Source: Deinococcus peraridilitoris DSM 19664 (GTDB lineage Bacteria > Deinococcota > Deinococci > Deinococcales > Deinococcaceae). From it: a DNA stretch of 64,000 nt. Positions 35,792 through 46,714 of this stretch are shown piece by piece (position 1 is the stretch's first letter; every line of letters begins with the position of its first letter). The stretch spans positions 1,736,001-1,800,000 of the forward strand of contig NC_019793.1 of NCBI RefSeq assembly GCF_000317835.1, in the 5' to 3' direction. The notes beneath the pieces were generated by a model. It did no database searches. It was not told the DNA's origin and was given only the letters and a program-made list of their open reading frames with translations. Position numbers and translations under genes: made by a program.

Positions 35792-36622
35792 TTACTCGGC
35801 TTCGGGGACGCTGCAGTCCTCGCGAAACACGAACTGCGACAGCCGCTTGCGGTGACGGCTCGACCAGTCGATGGAGGGGCGCAGCGCGTCGTCGGGCAGG
35901 TAGCCCAGGCGGTAGACTGCCATCAGCTCCAGTTCGGGCGGTACCTTGAGCAGCGCGGCGATTTCGGCCCACGCTTCAGGAATTTCCATCGGCGTGCTGA
36001 CGAACTGAATGCCCATTCCCAGTTCCCCGACGGTCAGCCAGATGTTCTCCATTGCCGCGCCCAGTCCGAACTGACTGTAAAAGGCGCTCAACTGACCCGG
36101 GCGGTATTCGTTTTTGTCGAGCAGGACAGCCAGCAACAGCGGGCTTGTGGCGACCAGCTTCTGGTTGTCACGCCCCAGCCGGGCAGGAACACCGAGACCT
36201 CGCATGACGCTCAGGCCCGCGTCGCTGAAGACCTGTCGCGTAAAGGGCCGCAGCGGTCCGGGCAGCTGGTCGATGAAAATCCCGTCGCGCCGCGCTTCCA
36301 TCTCGGCTTCACTGAAGCGGAAGTACTGGCGGTAACGCTCGAAGAACACGCCGCGTTCGATCAGCTGCTGCATACTGCGCCCGGCAAGGTGGGCGATACG
36401 CTCGATCTTTGCGCGCTCCTCGATCAGCACAAAGCGCCAGGGCTGGCTGTTGAAGTGGCTGGGCGCCGCTCCGGCAGCCCGCACCAGCAGGTGCTGATGC
36501 TCACGGCTCACGGCGTCCGCCTTGAAGGGACCGTTGGTGGTCTTGCGTGCAAAAATTGCGCGCAGCAGGGCGCCACGCTTTCCCTGGATCTCCGGGGGGT
36601 CGGGAGAGACGAGTTCGCTCAT
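35792..36622 (-). CDS. nitroreductase family flavoprotein
   Basis: A 276-residue FMN-dependent nitroreductase-fold protein, somewhat longer than the ~200-residue average. FMN-binding positions are seen in [15 protein letters not shown] and in the C-terminal [11 protein letters not shown]. It probably reduces quinones or nitro compounds with NAD(P)H. ATG 36622 has GGAGG six bases upstream and an ATGA overlap with the upstream small membrane-protein gene. Confidence 0.82.
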   Translation of the reverse strand: MSELVSPDPPEIQGKRGALLRAIFARKTTNGPFKADAVSREHQHLLVRAAGAAPSHFNSQPWRFVLIEERAKIERIAHLAGRSMQQLIERGVFFERYRQYFRFSEAEMEARRDGIFIDQLPGPLRPFTRQVFSDAGLSVMRGLGVPARLGRDNQKLVATSPLLLAVLLDKNEYRPGQLSAFYSQFGLGAAMENIWLTVGELGMGIQFVSTPMEIPEAWAEIAALLKVPPELELMAVYRLGYLPDDALRPSIDWSSRHRKRLSQFVFREDCSVPEAE

Positions 36623-36924
36623 AGCAGCCTCCAGGCGGTCAATACGTACAGGGCGCCGATCAGGGTCGCGAGCAGCGCGTGATCGGCGCGCCCGGGATGG
36701 GTCCGGGGAACGAGCAAGAGCAGCGTGACCAGCAACAGCAACAACGTGCCGGAGTGCCCTTCTTTCCATGCCAGTGCCAGGGCCAGCACCGTGGACAGGC
36801 AGGTCAGCAGGTAAAGCGCATGATGAAGCGGACGCGGATGCCAGCGCGACCCGAACTGCAGGCTGACGCCCAACGCGAAGTTCAGCGCGAAGAGCAGCAT
36901 GGCGCCGCCCAAGGCCAACGTCAC
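36619..36924 (-). CDS. small four-span membrane protein
   Basis: 101 residues with about four hydrophobic helices and very short loops ([19 protein letters not shown]). I do not recognise it; the His-rich loops are notable but not diagnostic. The start is uncertain: GTG 36924, or ATG 36900 within the first helix. It is translationally coupled to the nitroreductase by a 4-bp overlap. Confidence 0.6.
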   Translation of the reverse strand: MTLALGGAMLLFALNFALGVSLQFGSRWHPRPLHHALYLLTCLSTVLALALAWKEGHSGTLLLLLVTLLLLVPRTHPGRADHALLATLIGALYVLTAWRLL

Positions 36925-37052
36925 GCCGTGCGCACGGTCAGGTCAGGCGGCGTGCGGTTCACCCCTTCAGCATACAGGCGCCACGAGACGCCCGGCCGGG
37001 GCAACGCGGCACCAGAGCGAACCGGGGCAACCGGGGATCGCGCGTCGCCCGC

Positions 37053-38144
37053 TCAGCGCTTCAAGTAGCGCCCGCCCGGGCACTCCGTCACCAGCTCCTG
37101 CAGGCACAGCATCATCACTGCTGTTTGCACTTCGGAAAGGGGGATTCCCAGCGTCGCGGCGAGATCGTCGAGCAAGGTCGGTCCGCTCAGGGCGCCGTAC
37201 ACGCGTGCCAGTTCGGGGGGCAGGGCAGGCGGGGGAGCGGGCGGGGCGCCGCTCCAGCCCAATTCGGTCAGGACGTCTCCGGCGTTCTCGCACAGGGCGG
37301 CCCCTTCACGCAGCAGCTGGTGGGGTCCGGCGGCCAGCGGATCACCCGGTCGCCCGGGCACGGCGAAGACGCTGCGTCCGCACTCCAGGGCGGCCACCGC
37401 GGTGATCAGGGCGCCGCTGCGCGCGCTTCCTTCCACCACCACGGAACCCGCGCTGAGGGCCGCGATGATCCGGTTGCGACCGGGAAAGTTGTGGGCGGCA
37501 GGCCGGGTGCCCAGCGGGTGCTCGCTGATGACGGTCATCCGTTCCGAAAGTTCCTTGTTCTCCTTCGGGTAAATGTTGTCCACCCCGCTGCCCAGCACCC
37601 CGACCGTGGGCACGCCCCCTTCGATGGCCGCCTGATGCGCGGCCGTGTCAATGCCGCGCGCCAGACCGGAAATGATCATCACCTCGGCGCGCGCGAGATC
37701 CAGCGTCAGGCGGCGCGTGAAGTTCAGCGCGAAGGGGCTCGCGCTGCGCGTTCCCACGATGCCCACCGCACGCGGCACGACGCCCAGCGGCGGCAGCTTC
37801 CCTTTGACCCACAGCACGGCCGGCGGATCGGTGAGGGCTTCCAGCGCCGCCGGATACCCTTCCAGGCCACGACCCAGCAGGGAAACACCCGCGAGCCGGG
37901 CACGCTGAAGTTCCAGGCAGGCTCGCTCGCAGGCAGACGCCGAACCGACCTCTTTGACGCTTCGCGCGTCGAGACCGGGCACCTGACGCAACTCTTCCTT
38001 GCGGGCGCTCAGCGCCGCACCCGCCGAACCGAAGTGGCGCCGCAGCGTCTCGATGCGGTGCGGGCCCAGATGCGGCGTGAAACGCAGCGCCAGCAGGGCA
38101 GTCAGCTCGTCAGGCGGCGCGCTCAAGAGGGTCACGAGGGACAT
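37053..38144 (-). CDS. dprA: DNA-processing protein DprA
   Basis: A 363-residue protein needed in natural transformation: it binds incoming single-stranded DNA and loads RecA. The N-terminal helix-hairpin-helix-like region is followed by the Rossmann-like DprA core ([47 protein letters not shown]). The C-terminal winged helix ends [17 protein letters not shown] 38144 starts the protein; an 84-residue upstream extension overlaps the next gene and has no domain. Confidence 0.92.
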   Translation of the reverse strand: MSLVTLLSAPPDELTALLALRFTPHLGPHRIETLRRHFGSAGAALSARKEELRQVPGLDARSVKEVGSASACERACLELQRARLAGVSLLGRGLEGYPAALEALTDPPAVLWVKGKLPPLGVVPRAVGIVGTRSASPFALNFTRRLTLDLARAEVMIISGLARGIDTAAHQAAIEGGVPTVGVLGSGVDNIYPKENKELSERMTVISEHPLGTRPAAHNFPGRNRIIAALSAGSVVVEGSARSGALITAVAALECGRSVFAVPGRPGDPLAAGPHQLLREGAALCENAGDVLTELGWSGAPPAPPPALPPELARVYGALSGPTLLDDLAATLGIPLSEVQTAVMMLCLQELVTECPGGRYLKR

Positions 38145-38185
38145 TGTAGAAGTGCCCGAGCGCGTTCCCTGCTCAAATGAGGCGT

Positions 38186-39154
38186 TCAGGGCCGCCAGTC
38201 GAATACGGCGATATTCGGGTAGCCTAGGGCGCGCAGCGTGGCCTGCTGCTGCGCCAGGCTGGGGTAGTTCGGGCCGATCTGCACGCCCGGCCACAGCTGC
38301 TCGCCTTTGGGAAAAGGCAGCAACGCGAAGGGCAGAAACGAGGCGAAGTTGGTGGGCAGGTACAGCATCGGCATGGCGACCTGAAGGCCGCGCCACGAGC
38401 GCCAGTCCTGCAGGGGGTCCTGCCCACCGTATACGGCGGCGCTGACCAGACCCTGTCCACCCGCGTCGCGGAAAGCGCCGATCAGCCGGTTGGCCAGGTT
38501 CGTCACGGCGTCACGCCGCAAGGCCATCCAGGTCTCCCATTCGGGGGTGGGGCCGTCACCGTTCTGCTGGGCGATGGTGCGCGCGTCTCGCCCGGTGCGG
38601 CGCTGGAATTCCTGCAGTTGCGTCGGAGTGTACCCGAAGTCGCTTTCGCGAGGATAGCGCAGGTAATCGAGGTGCAGCCCGGCGCCCGGGTGGCGCGTCG
38701 CCACCTCACGCACGAGGCGTTCCAGCACTTCACCCACCCCGCTTTCCGCGGGATCGACGAAGCCCAGGTTGCCGTGCTGCAGGCTGGTCCAGCCTTCCTT
38801 GCTGAGGGTCGCCCATTCGTCGCGCCACAACGGTGTGACCGGCACGCCGAACTTCTCGGCGGGACGCCAGTACAGGGTTTCGAACCAGACGCTGACGTTC
38901 AGACCTTCGCGTGAGGCGAACTTCATCGTGACTTCGAGGGCGTCGTAGCTGGTCTTCATGCTGGTGACTTCGCTGGGCCAGACGGTACGGCCGTGGTAGA
39001 AGCCTTCCAGCAGCACGTCGGTGAACCCGGCAGCCTTGGCGGCCGCGAGGGTCCGCTCAAGCTCGGTCGGGGTAGTGGGAGGGCGTAACCAGAAGGCCAT
39101 TTTGGCCGGAGCGAGTGAGGCGCAGGCCAGGGCGAGGGTGAGCAGGATGCGCAT
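38186..39154 (-). CDS. secreted glycoside hydrolase-like protein (GHL10/DUF187)
   Basis: A 322-residue protein with a short signal peptide (first ~17 residues) and a TIM-barrel resembling the GHL10 family. Characteristic segments are [17 protein letters not shown] and [17 protein letters not shown] role in cell-wall or polysaccharide cleavage is plausible but unproven. It is leaderless: ATG 39154 is five bases after TAGCGT. Confidence 0.78.
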   Translation of the reverse strand: MRILLTLALACASLAPAKMAFWLRPPTTPTELERTLAAAKAAGFTDVLLEGFYHGRTVWPSEVTSMKTSYDALEVTMKFASREGLNVSVWFETLYWRPAEKFGVPVTPLWRDEWATLSKEGWTSLQHGNLGFVDPAESGVGEVLERLVREVATRHPGAGLHLDYLRYPRESDFGYTPTQLQEFQRRTGRDARTIAQQNGDGPTPEWETWMALRRDAVTNLANRLIGAFRDAGGQGLVSAAVYGGQDPLQDWRSWRGLQVAMPMLYLPTNFASFLPFALLPFPKGEQLWPGVQIGPNYPSLAQQQATLRALGYPNIAVFDWRP

Positions 39155-39159
39155 GCTTT

Positions 39160-39165
39160 ACGCTA
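39160..39165 (-). promoter_or_regulatory. -10 box (TAGCGT) of leaderless GHL10-like gene
   Basis: Five-base spacer to ATG 39154. Confidence 0.6.
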
Positions 39166-39270
39166 TCGGGGCCGGGTGAGCCTCTTTTCCGGTACCGCTG
39201 ACGGGCCGTTTGAAGAATGCGCCGGACGTGAAAATTGTGTTCCCTGAACGGTGTTTCGCGTGCTTTTTGC

Positions 39271-39276
39271 TACACT
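39271..39276 (+). promoter_or_regulatory. -10 box (TACACT) of ssrA
   Basis: Eleven bases before the mature tmRNA 5' end. No clear -35 element. Confidence 0.5.
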
Positions 39277-39286
39277 GGTTGGGCCT

Positions 39287-39635
39287 GGGGGCGACCTGGT
39301 TTCGACGGGGACAGCTGCAGGCGATGTTGCGAGCCGAGGGTGTCGTTGGCCTCGTAAAAAAACGGCAAAGCCTTTAACTGGCAACCAGAACAACCTTCGT
39401 CTCGCTGCTTAAGTGAGGCAGCAACCGTGAAGCCCGGCCATTGGCGTCACGCAAGCTAACGAAAAGATGGCTAGCACGGGCAGATGTCTCTAAGCTCGCG
39501 CGAAAATAAGAGACTGGGTCTGAACGTAGCCTGTCCGTAGGCGACCGAGGGCCGAGATCCAAAGTACGGACTACGCTCGTAGAGGCACGCTGAATGGGTT
39601 TTCGGACGAGAGTTCGACTCTCTCCGCCTCCACCA
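39287..39635 (+). ncRNA. ssrA: transfer-messenger RNA (ssrA)
   Basis: Rescues stalled ribosomes with SmpB. The 5' end GGGGGCGACCTGGTTTCGAC pairs as a 7-bp acceptor stem (one G-U) with CGCCTCC before ACCA. The T-arm GAGAGTTCGACTCTC is intact and CCA is encoded (39633-39635). The tag reading frame at 39380-39412 gives GNQNNLRLAA then TAA, ending in LAA as a degradation tag should. The pseudoknot-rich body follows. The length of 349 nt is normal. Confidence 0.95.
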
Positions 39636-39639
39636 CAGG

Positions 39640-39665
39640 GCCACTTCTTCGGAAGTGGCTTTTTT
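39640..39665 (+). terminator. rho-independent terminator of ssrA
   Basis: An 8-bp stem (GCCACTTC/GAAGTGGC) with a UUCG tetraloop followed by six T. Confidence 0.92.
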
Positions 39666-39785
39666 GTATTCGGCACGGCCCCGAAACTCCCGCTTTCCTG
39701 TGCTCTTTCCGGTGGCTCTCTCCTGTGCTGACGGCCTGTCCGGGCACGACGCTTCACCTGACCGCGCGCAGTATGCTGGCAGGCG

Positions 39786-40823
39786 ATGCAGAACGCCGCC
39801 GACACAGGCAGGTCAGGAAACCGCAACGTTCGGGCTTTTGAGCTGGTCGAGAGGGCCGTTGAGCGCGCTCAGATTCCGGGCGCGGCGCTGGGCGTGGTGC
39901 AGCGTCACGGGAACGCGCAGGTTCAGGTGTGGGGCCTCTCACAGCGGGAACCCACGCCCAGCGCCCTCACGCTGGAGAGCCTGTTCGACCTGGCGAGCCT
40001 GACCAAAGTCCTCTTTACGCTGCCCGAGGTGCTGCGCGCCAGCGAAGAAGGGCTGTGCGACCTCGACGATCCCGTCAGGAAGTTCATTCCGGAACTTTCC
40101 TGGATGCGCGACACCGGCCTGGGCGAGCGGACGCTGCGCCAGCTGCTGACGCACACGGCGGGCCTGCCCGCCTGGGCGCCTCTCTACACCTGGGGCAGTG
40201 AGCCGCAACTGCTCAAGATGCGCGTATTGCAGGAAGACTGGCCGCTGGGCGAGCACGTCTATTCGGATCTGGGCTTCATTCTGCTGGGAGTGGTGGTCGA
40301 GCGCCTGCGGGGCGTCTCCCTGCGCGAACTGCCCTTGCCGGAGGGTCTCACTTTCGCTCCTGACCCTGAGAGGTCGGTGGCCACCGAGCGCTGCCCCTGG
40401 CGCACTCGCGTACTGCGCGGCGAAGTGCACGACGAAAACGCCTTTGCACTCGGCGGGGTGGCGGGCCACGCGGGCCTGTTCGGCACCCTGCACGGGGTGC
40501 TGGGCGCGGCGCGCGGTCTCTTGGAAGAAACGCGGCCCAGCCCGGCCGCGGTCAGCGAGCTGCGCCGTGAGCACACCCCTTCGCGGGCGCTGGGGTGGCA
40601 GCGCAAGCATTCGGGGTGGAGCGGGGGCAGTTTGTGCAGCGAGCAGACCATCGGGCACACCGGCTTTACCGGCACGGGCTGCTGGATCGACTTTCAGCGG
40701 GGCTATGCCTGGGCGCTCCTCACCAACGACGTGCATCCGTCGCGGCACACCCGCAGCAACATCCAGGCCCTGCGACGCGCGGTGGGAAACACGCTGGCCG
40801 CCGATTGGACGCCAGGCGCCTGA
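39786..40823 (+). CDS. class C beta-lactamase-like serine hydrolase
   Basis: A 345-residue penicillin-binding-like hydrolase without a signal peptide. The nucleophile motif is S71-x-x-K74 (SLTK); the second motif is YSD and the third HTG (GHTGFTGTG). It opens the recycling locus, as the AmlB/YbbE-type serine hydrolase does in the Bacillus muropeptide cluster. By analogy it may trim peptides or amides of wall fragments. The missing signal peptide suggests cytosolic action after import. ATG 39786 is eight bases after TATGCT and also has AGGCG upstream. Confidence 0.8.
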   Translation: MQNAADTGRSGNRNVRAFELVERAVERAQIPGAALGVVQRHGNAQVQVWGLSQREPTPSALTLESLFDLASLTKVLFTLPEVLRASEEGLCDLDDPVRKFIPELSWMRDTGLGERTLRQLLTHTAGLPAWAPLYTWGSEPQLLKMRVLQEDWPLGEHVYSDLGFILLGVVVERLRGVSLRELPLPEGLTFAPDPERSVATERCPWRTRVLRGEVHDENAFALGGVAGHAGLFGTLHGVLGAARGLLEETRPSPAAVSELRREHTPSRALGWQRKHSGWSGGSLCSEQTIGHTGFTGTGCWIDFQRGYAWALLTNDVHPSRHTRSNIQALRRAVGNTLAADWTPGA

Positions 40824-40898
40824 CCGTCACTCGACCGCCTGCGAAAGTCCTGACCGGCCACCCCCGCAGTTTTGCTCCCACCCACTTTCGCAAGAGGC

Positions 40899-41645
40899 CT
40901 AGTGCTTGAGCTCGGCGATGAAATCGTACCGGTCGCCGCGATAGAGCGCGCGCGCGAATTCCAGCACCTGTCCACGCTCGTCCCAGGTGACCCGTTCGGT
41001 GGCCAGCAGAGCACTGCCCATTTCGACGTGCAGCAGCCGGGCCGCTTCGGTGTCGGCGGCGCGGGCGCTGAGGCGCTGAATGGCGCGGGCCGGAGTAAAA
41101 CCGCGCGCGCGGAGCATGGCGTACAGCGAGGTGTTCTCCACATCCCCGGGCCCTACCGTGCCGAGCAGCCGTCCCGGCATGGTACTGGTTTCGAGCGCCA
41201 GCGGCTCGTGGTCGGCCGTGCGCAGCCGCTGAAGGCGCACCACTTCCTCGGCCGGGCCGAGGGTGAGGTTCATGGCTTCCTGCGGTGACGGGCGGGTCCG
41301 CTCGAGGCTCAGGACATGCCCGCCCGGCGTGAGGCCGCGCGAACGCATGTCCTCGCTGAAGCCGGTCAGCACCGAGAGCGGCTGCACGATGCGGCGCGGT
41401 GAGACGAAGGTGCCCGAACCGTGGCGGCGGGAGACGAGACCCTGCTCTTCCAGCACACGCAAGGCCTGACGGACCGTCACGCGTGATACGCCCAGCTGCC
41501 CGGCCAATTCCCGCTCACCCGGAAGCGCCGCACCTTCGGAGATGGCGTGCTGCTCGATGAGCGTCCGGAGTCCCTGCACGACCTGCAGATACATGGGGGT
41601 CGCACTCCGGACGTCGAGTGCCAGGGACAGGGAACTGGCGGTCAT
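40899..41645 (-). CDS. GntR/HutC family regulator with UTRA domain
   Basis: A 248-residue repressor-type protein. The N-terminal winged helix has LPGERELAGQLGVSRVTVRQ, and the UTRA effector domain (about 85-240) includes ERTRPSPQEA and YRGDRYDF. UTRA regulators usually sense sugar phosphates or amino-sugar phosphates (compare NagR/YvoA). It is divergent from the transporter operon, and two inverted AAGTGGTAT sites overlap its own -10 box and that of the operon. It probably represses both. Confidence 0.87.
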   Translation of the reverse strand: MTASSLSLALDVRSATPMYLQVVQGLRTLIEQHAISEGAALPGERELAGQLGVSRVTVRQALRVLEEQGLVSRRHGSGTFVSPRRIVQPLSVLTGFSEDMRSRGLTPGGHVLSLERTRPSPQEAMNLTLGPAEEVVRLQRLRTADHEPLALETSTMPGRLLGTVGPGDVENTSLYAMLRARGFTPARAIQRLSARAADTEAARLLHVEMGSALLATERVTWDERGQVLEFARALYRGDRYDFIAELKH

Positions 41646-41655
41646 GGTTCATTCG

Positions 41656-41661
41656 ATCATA
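41656..41661 (-). promoter_or_regulatory. -10 box (TATGAT) of the GntR gene
   Basis: Ten bases before ATG 41645, overlapped by the first operator-like site. Confidence 0.5.
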
Positions 41662-41667
41662 CCACTT
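41659..41667 (-). promoter_or_regulatory. operator-like site 1 (AAGTGGTAT, minus)
   Basis: Nine bases identical, in inverted orientation, to site 2 at 41747-41755. It overlaps the regulator's own -10 box. HutC-type regulators bind sites rich in TGGT/ACCA. Confidence 0.55.
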
Positions 41668-41721
41668 CACAACCAATCGGGTTTCACTTTCCCACCCCAC
41701 ACGTTGGTTTGGCTCTTCCCC

Positions 41722-41750
41722 TTGCATCGCTGGTGTTGTGGTTCTAAAGT
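41722..41750 (+). promoter_or_regulatory. promoter of the ABC transporter operon
   Basis: TTGCAT (41722-41727), a 17-bp spacer, then TAAAGT (41745-41750). This is one of the few classical -35/-10 pairs in the window. It is overlapped by operator-like site 2. Confidence 0.6.
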
Positions 41751-41755
41751 GGTAT
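41747..41755 (+). promoter_or_regulatory. operator-like site 2 (AAGTGGTAT)
   Basis: It overlaps the operon -10 box. Site 1 lies 88 bp away, centre to centre, in inverted orientation, which would allow repression of both directions or looping. Confidence 0.55.
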
Positions 41756-41783
41756 CACATCACCGAAGTTGAACGGAGGGCAT

Positions 41784-43535
41784 ATGAAGCACGGCAGTCA
41801 CATCCTCCTGGCGACCCTGCTCTTATCGGGCGGGGCGCTGGCCGCTCCCAAGAAAGTTACCGGCTATGAAAGCCTCGGCATCACCGCCGGCAAAGCGGGC
41901 GGCACCTTCACGCTTGCCCTCGGTGACAGCCCGCAGAGCTTTTTTTACTACGGCGTGATCGACAACAATCTCGGCCTGGTCGCCCAGCAGCTCTTCGACG
42001 GCCTGGTGGAGTTCAACTACCAGACCTACAAGATCGAGCCGGCGCTGGCCGAATCCTGGACCATTTCACCGGACGGCCGGGTCTACACCTTCAAGCTGCG
42101 CGACGCCAAGTGGAGTGACGGGCGCAACGTCACGGCGGACGACGTGGTCTTCACCTACGACCAGATCATCGCCAATCCCGAAGCGCGCGCCGGGGACGCC
42201 GCCAACTTCAACATCGGCGGTCAACGCGTCAAGTTCGAGAAGGTCGACGAGCGCACTGTCCGCATGACCCTCGCGCGCCCCTCGCCGGCCTTTTTGCTGC
42301 AGATGCGCAGCTTCATCATGCCCAAGCACAAGCTGGCGCGTCTGAGTCAGGAAGGCGGCGCCAAGGCGGCAGACATCAACAACGCCTGGCCCACCAACAC
42401 CAATCCCGAGGAAGTGGTCGGCACCGGCCCGTTCAAGCTCGCCGGCTACACCGCCGGTCAGAAAGTCTCCCTGGTCAAGAACCCCAACTACTGGAAAGTC
42501 GACGCCCGGGGCACCAAGCTGCCCTACCTCGACCGCCTGGAGTTCCTGATCATCCGCGATCCGCAGGCGCAGGTGGCGCAGTTCCTGGCGGGCAACCTCA
42601 ACCAGATCAACATCACCGGCGCGCAGTTTCCCGACCTCAAACAAAAAGAAGTCGCGGGCGCGCCTTTCAAGGTCATGCGCTCCACGGCGCTGTTCGGCAG
42701 CCCACCTTTCGTGGCCTTCAACTTCGACGCCAAGGACCCCGCCCTGGCCAAAGTCTTCAGCGACACCAAGTTCCGCAAGGCCATGCAGAGTGCCATGAAC
42801 CGCGAGCGCATCATCGATACGGTCTACAACGGCCTGGCCAGCCTGCCCGGTCACGGCATCGCACCGGTCAACACCGAGTGGTACGCCAACACCAAGCCTC
42901 AACTGGGCTCCTTTGACCTGAAAGCTGCCGCCACGCAACTCGACGCCCTGGGATTCAAGGATACCGACGGCGACGGTGTGCGCAACATCGCACGCGGCAA
43001 GAACCTGGAGTTCGACCTCACCTACGGCACCGACTCCAGCGTCTATCCGGCCATGGCGACCATCATCCAGAACGACCTCAAGTCGATCGGTGTCAAGGTC
43101 AACCTGAAGGGCATTCTCAGCAGCCGCCTGCTCTCCACTGGCATGAGCGGCGACTGGGAGATGATCCTGCACGCTTTGGGCGACCAGCCTGATCCGGAGC
43201 TGCGCAAGCCCATCTGGCAGCCCGGCGGCGCGCTGTATTACTGGCACCGCAGCCTGCAGCCCGCCAAGGACGGCGAAACGCCCAAAGTCGCCAGCATGCA
43301 GCCGTGGGAAAAGCAGATCTACGACATCTTCAACGAAGCGGGCACCACCACCGAAAAAGGCAAGCGCAAGGCGCTCTACACCCGCTGGCAATTGCTCTTT
43401 GCCCAGAACCTGCCGGTGATTCCGCTCGCCAAACCTGAAAACATCGGCGCGATCAGCAACGAGTACGGTAACTACATCTACAACCTCGGCGTGATTCCCG
43501 GGTACAACCCGGTGCCGCTGATCTTCAAGAAGTAA
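41784..43535 (+). CDS. oligopeptide-type ABC transporter substrate-binding protein
   Basis: A 583-residue extracytoplasmic binding protein of the SBP_bac_5 (DppA/OppA) family. A Sec signal peptide (KHGSHILLATLLLSGGALAA) covers the first ~21 residues, with no lipobox Cys. Family segments include ALAESWTISPDGRVYTFKL and FRKAMQSAMNRERI. ATG 41784 has GGAGG four bases upstream. In this locus the likely ligand is a muropeptide or amino-sugar-containing peptide; E. coli MppA is a precedent in the family. Confidence 0.88.
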   Translation: MKHGSHILLATLLLSGGALAAPKKVTGYESLGITAGKAGGTFTLALGDSPQSFFYYGVIDNNLGLVAQQLFDGLVEFNYQTYKIEPALAESWTISPDGRVYTFKLRDAKWSDGRNVTADDVVFTYDQIIANPEARAGDAANFNIGGQRVKFEKVDERTVRMTLARPSPAFLLQMRSFIMPKHKLARLSQEGGAKAADINNAWPTNTNPEEVVGTGPFKLAGYTAGQKVSLVKNPNYWKVDARGTKLPYLDRLEFLIIRDPQAQVAQFLAGNLNQINITGAQFPDLKQKEVAGAPFKVMRSTALFGSPPFVAFNFDAKDPALAKVFSDTKFRKAMQSAMNRERIIDTVYNGLASLPGHGIAPVNTEWYANTKPQLGSFDLKAAATQLDALGFKDTDGDGVRNIARGKNLEFDLTYGTDSSVYPAMATIIQNDLKSIGVKVNLKGILSSRLLSTGMSGDWEMILHALGDQPDPELRKPIWQPGGALYYWHRSLQPAKDGETPKVASMQPWEKQIYDIFNEAGTTTEKGKRKALYTRWQLLFAQNLPVIPLAKPENIGAISNEYGNYIYNLGVIPGYNPVPLIFKK

Positions 43536-43542
43536 GCCTGTC

Positions 43543-43587
43543 GTGAGCGGTGAGCGTGAAGGAAGTGACCTTCCGCTCGCCGCTCAC
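43543..43587 (+). terminator. intercistronic hairpin between binding protein and permease
   Basis: A long imperfect stem (GTGAGCGG...CCGCTCAC) with an inner GAAGG/CCTTC arm and a 6-base loop. It has no U tract, so it more likely stabilises the upstream mRNA or attenuates, giving more binding protein than permease. Confidence 0.55.
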
Positions 43588-43616
43588 GCCTGACCCGCTT
43601 CTCTCCTGGGTGCCTT

Positions 43617-44587
<971 letters not shown>

Positions 44588-44588
<1 letters not shown>

Positions 44589-45709
44589 TGAGCGCGCGAG
44601 GACGACATTCCGTGACAGGGCGCTCCGCGACCAGCGCGCCGAGTGCGCCCAGCCCGCTGCACATGGCGTGGCGGCGCTACCGCAAATCCACCGTGGGCGT
44701 GATCGGCGGCTGGATTCTGGTGGCGCTCTACACCACCGCGCTGCTGGCCGGATTTCTTTCGCCTTACAACATCACCACCCAGCACGCCGACTTTCCCTTT
44801 CAACCGCCCCAGAAGCTGCACGTGATGCACGAGGGACGCCTCATGCGTCCCTTCGTATACCCCATCAAAAAGGAGCGCGATCCGGTCACCTTCGTCAGCC
44901 GCTACGCCGAGGACAAAAGCACACCCCTCGCGGTCCAGCTGTTTGTGCGGGGCGAGGAGTACCGCTTTTTCGGCGTGAGGACGGACCGGCACCTCTTCGG
45001 CGTGCAGGAAGGAGCGTACTACTTTCCCTTCGGCACCGACCAATTGGGACGCGATCTGCTGTCGCGCACCCTGGTGGGTTCGCAGGTGAGCCTCACGGTC
45101 GGCGTGATCGGCATTCTGATCTCGTTTGCCATCGGCACCCTGGTGGGCGGCGTCAGCGGGTATTACGGCGGCTGGATCGACAACCTGCTGCAGCGTGTCA
45201 TCGAGGTGCTGCTGTCCTTTCCGCGTCTGCCGATCCTGCTGGCGCTGTCGGCCATCATTCCGGCCAGTCTGCCCTCGACCCTGGTGTACCTCGCGATCGT
45301 CGCGGTGCTGGCCTTGATCGGCTGGGCGTCGCTGGCGCGCGTGGTGCGCGGGCAGGTCCTCGCGGCGCGGCAGGTCGAGTACGTCGCGGCGGCAGGAGCC
45401 ATCGGGGCATCCGACCTGCGCATTATCCTGCGCCACATCATGCCCAACCTCAGCTCCATTCTGGTGGTGACCGCGACGCTGGCGCTGCCCGGCTACATTC
45501 TGGGCGAAAGCGCGCTGTCCTTTCTGGGGCTGGGCATCAAGGAACCGATGACCAGCTGGGGGCTGCTGCTCAAGGACGCCCAGAATTTCCAGACCCTCAA
45601 CCTGTACCCGTGGCTGCTGCTGCCGGGCCTGTTCATCGTCGTGAGCGTGCTGGCGTTCAACTTCTTCGGCGACGCCCTGCGCGACGCTGCCGACACCCAG
45701 AGTCGATAG
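44588..45709 (+). CDS. ABC transporter permease, OppC/DppC type
   Basis: A 373-residue permease, longer than typical DppC (~290). The first span is followed by an extra ~110-residue extracytoplasmic insertion (HADFPFQPPQK to FGVQEGAYYFPFG). After it come the standard FGTDQLGRDLLSR segment, five further spans and the EAA loop (VEYVAAAGAIGASDLRIILR). No ATP-binding subunit gene follows; the operon continues to murQ after a 117-bp gap. Confidence 0.88.
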
Positions 45710-45730
45710 ATTCTGCGCCGATAGATTCTG
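45704..45730 (+). repeat. 12-bp direct repeat after the permease gene
   Basis: CGATAGATTCTG occurs twice with a 15-bp period across the permease stop codon. Meaning unknown. Confidence 0.6.
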
Positions 45731-45826
45731 TGCTGTTGACGCGGTACACCCCCTGTCCCCCTTCCCTGCGCGTCTGCCCTGACCTGAGGCTGAACTGCCA
45801 GTGCTGAATCAACATTCCGGAGAATT

Positions 45827-46710
<884 letters not shown>

Positions 46711-46714
<4 letters not shown>

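Noticed and set aside
42066..43391. 441-codon open frame antisense to the substrate-binding protein
   Set aside because: Shadow of a strongly conserved gene; composition is artefactual.
45704..45730. 12-bp direct repeat as an insertion-sequence target duplication or att site
   Set aside because: The copies are only 15 bp apart with no element between them; more likely local slippage.
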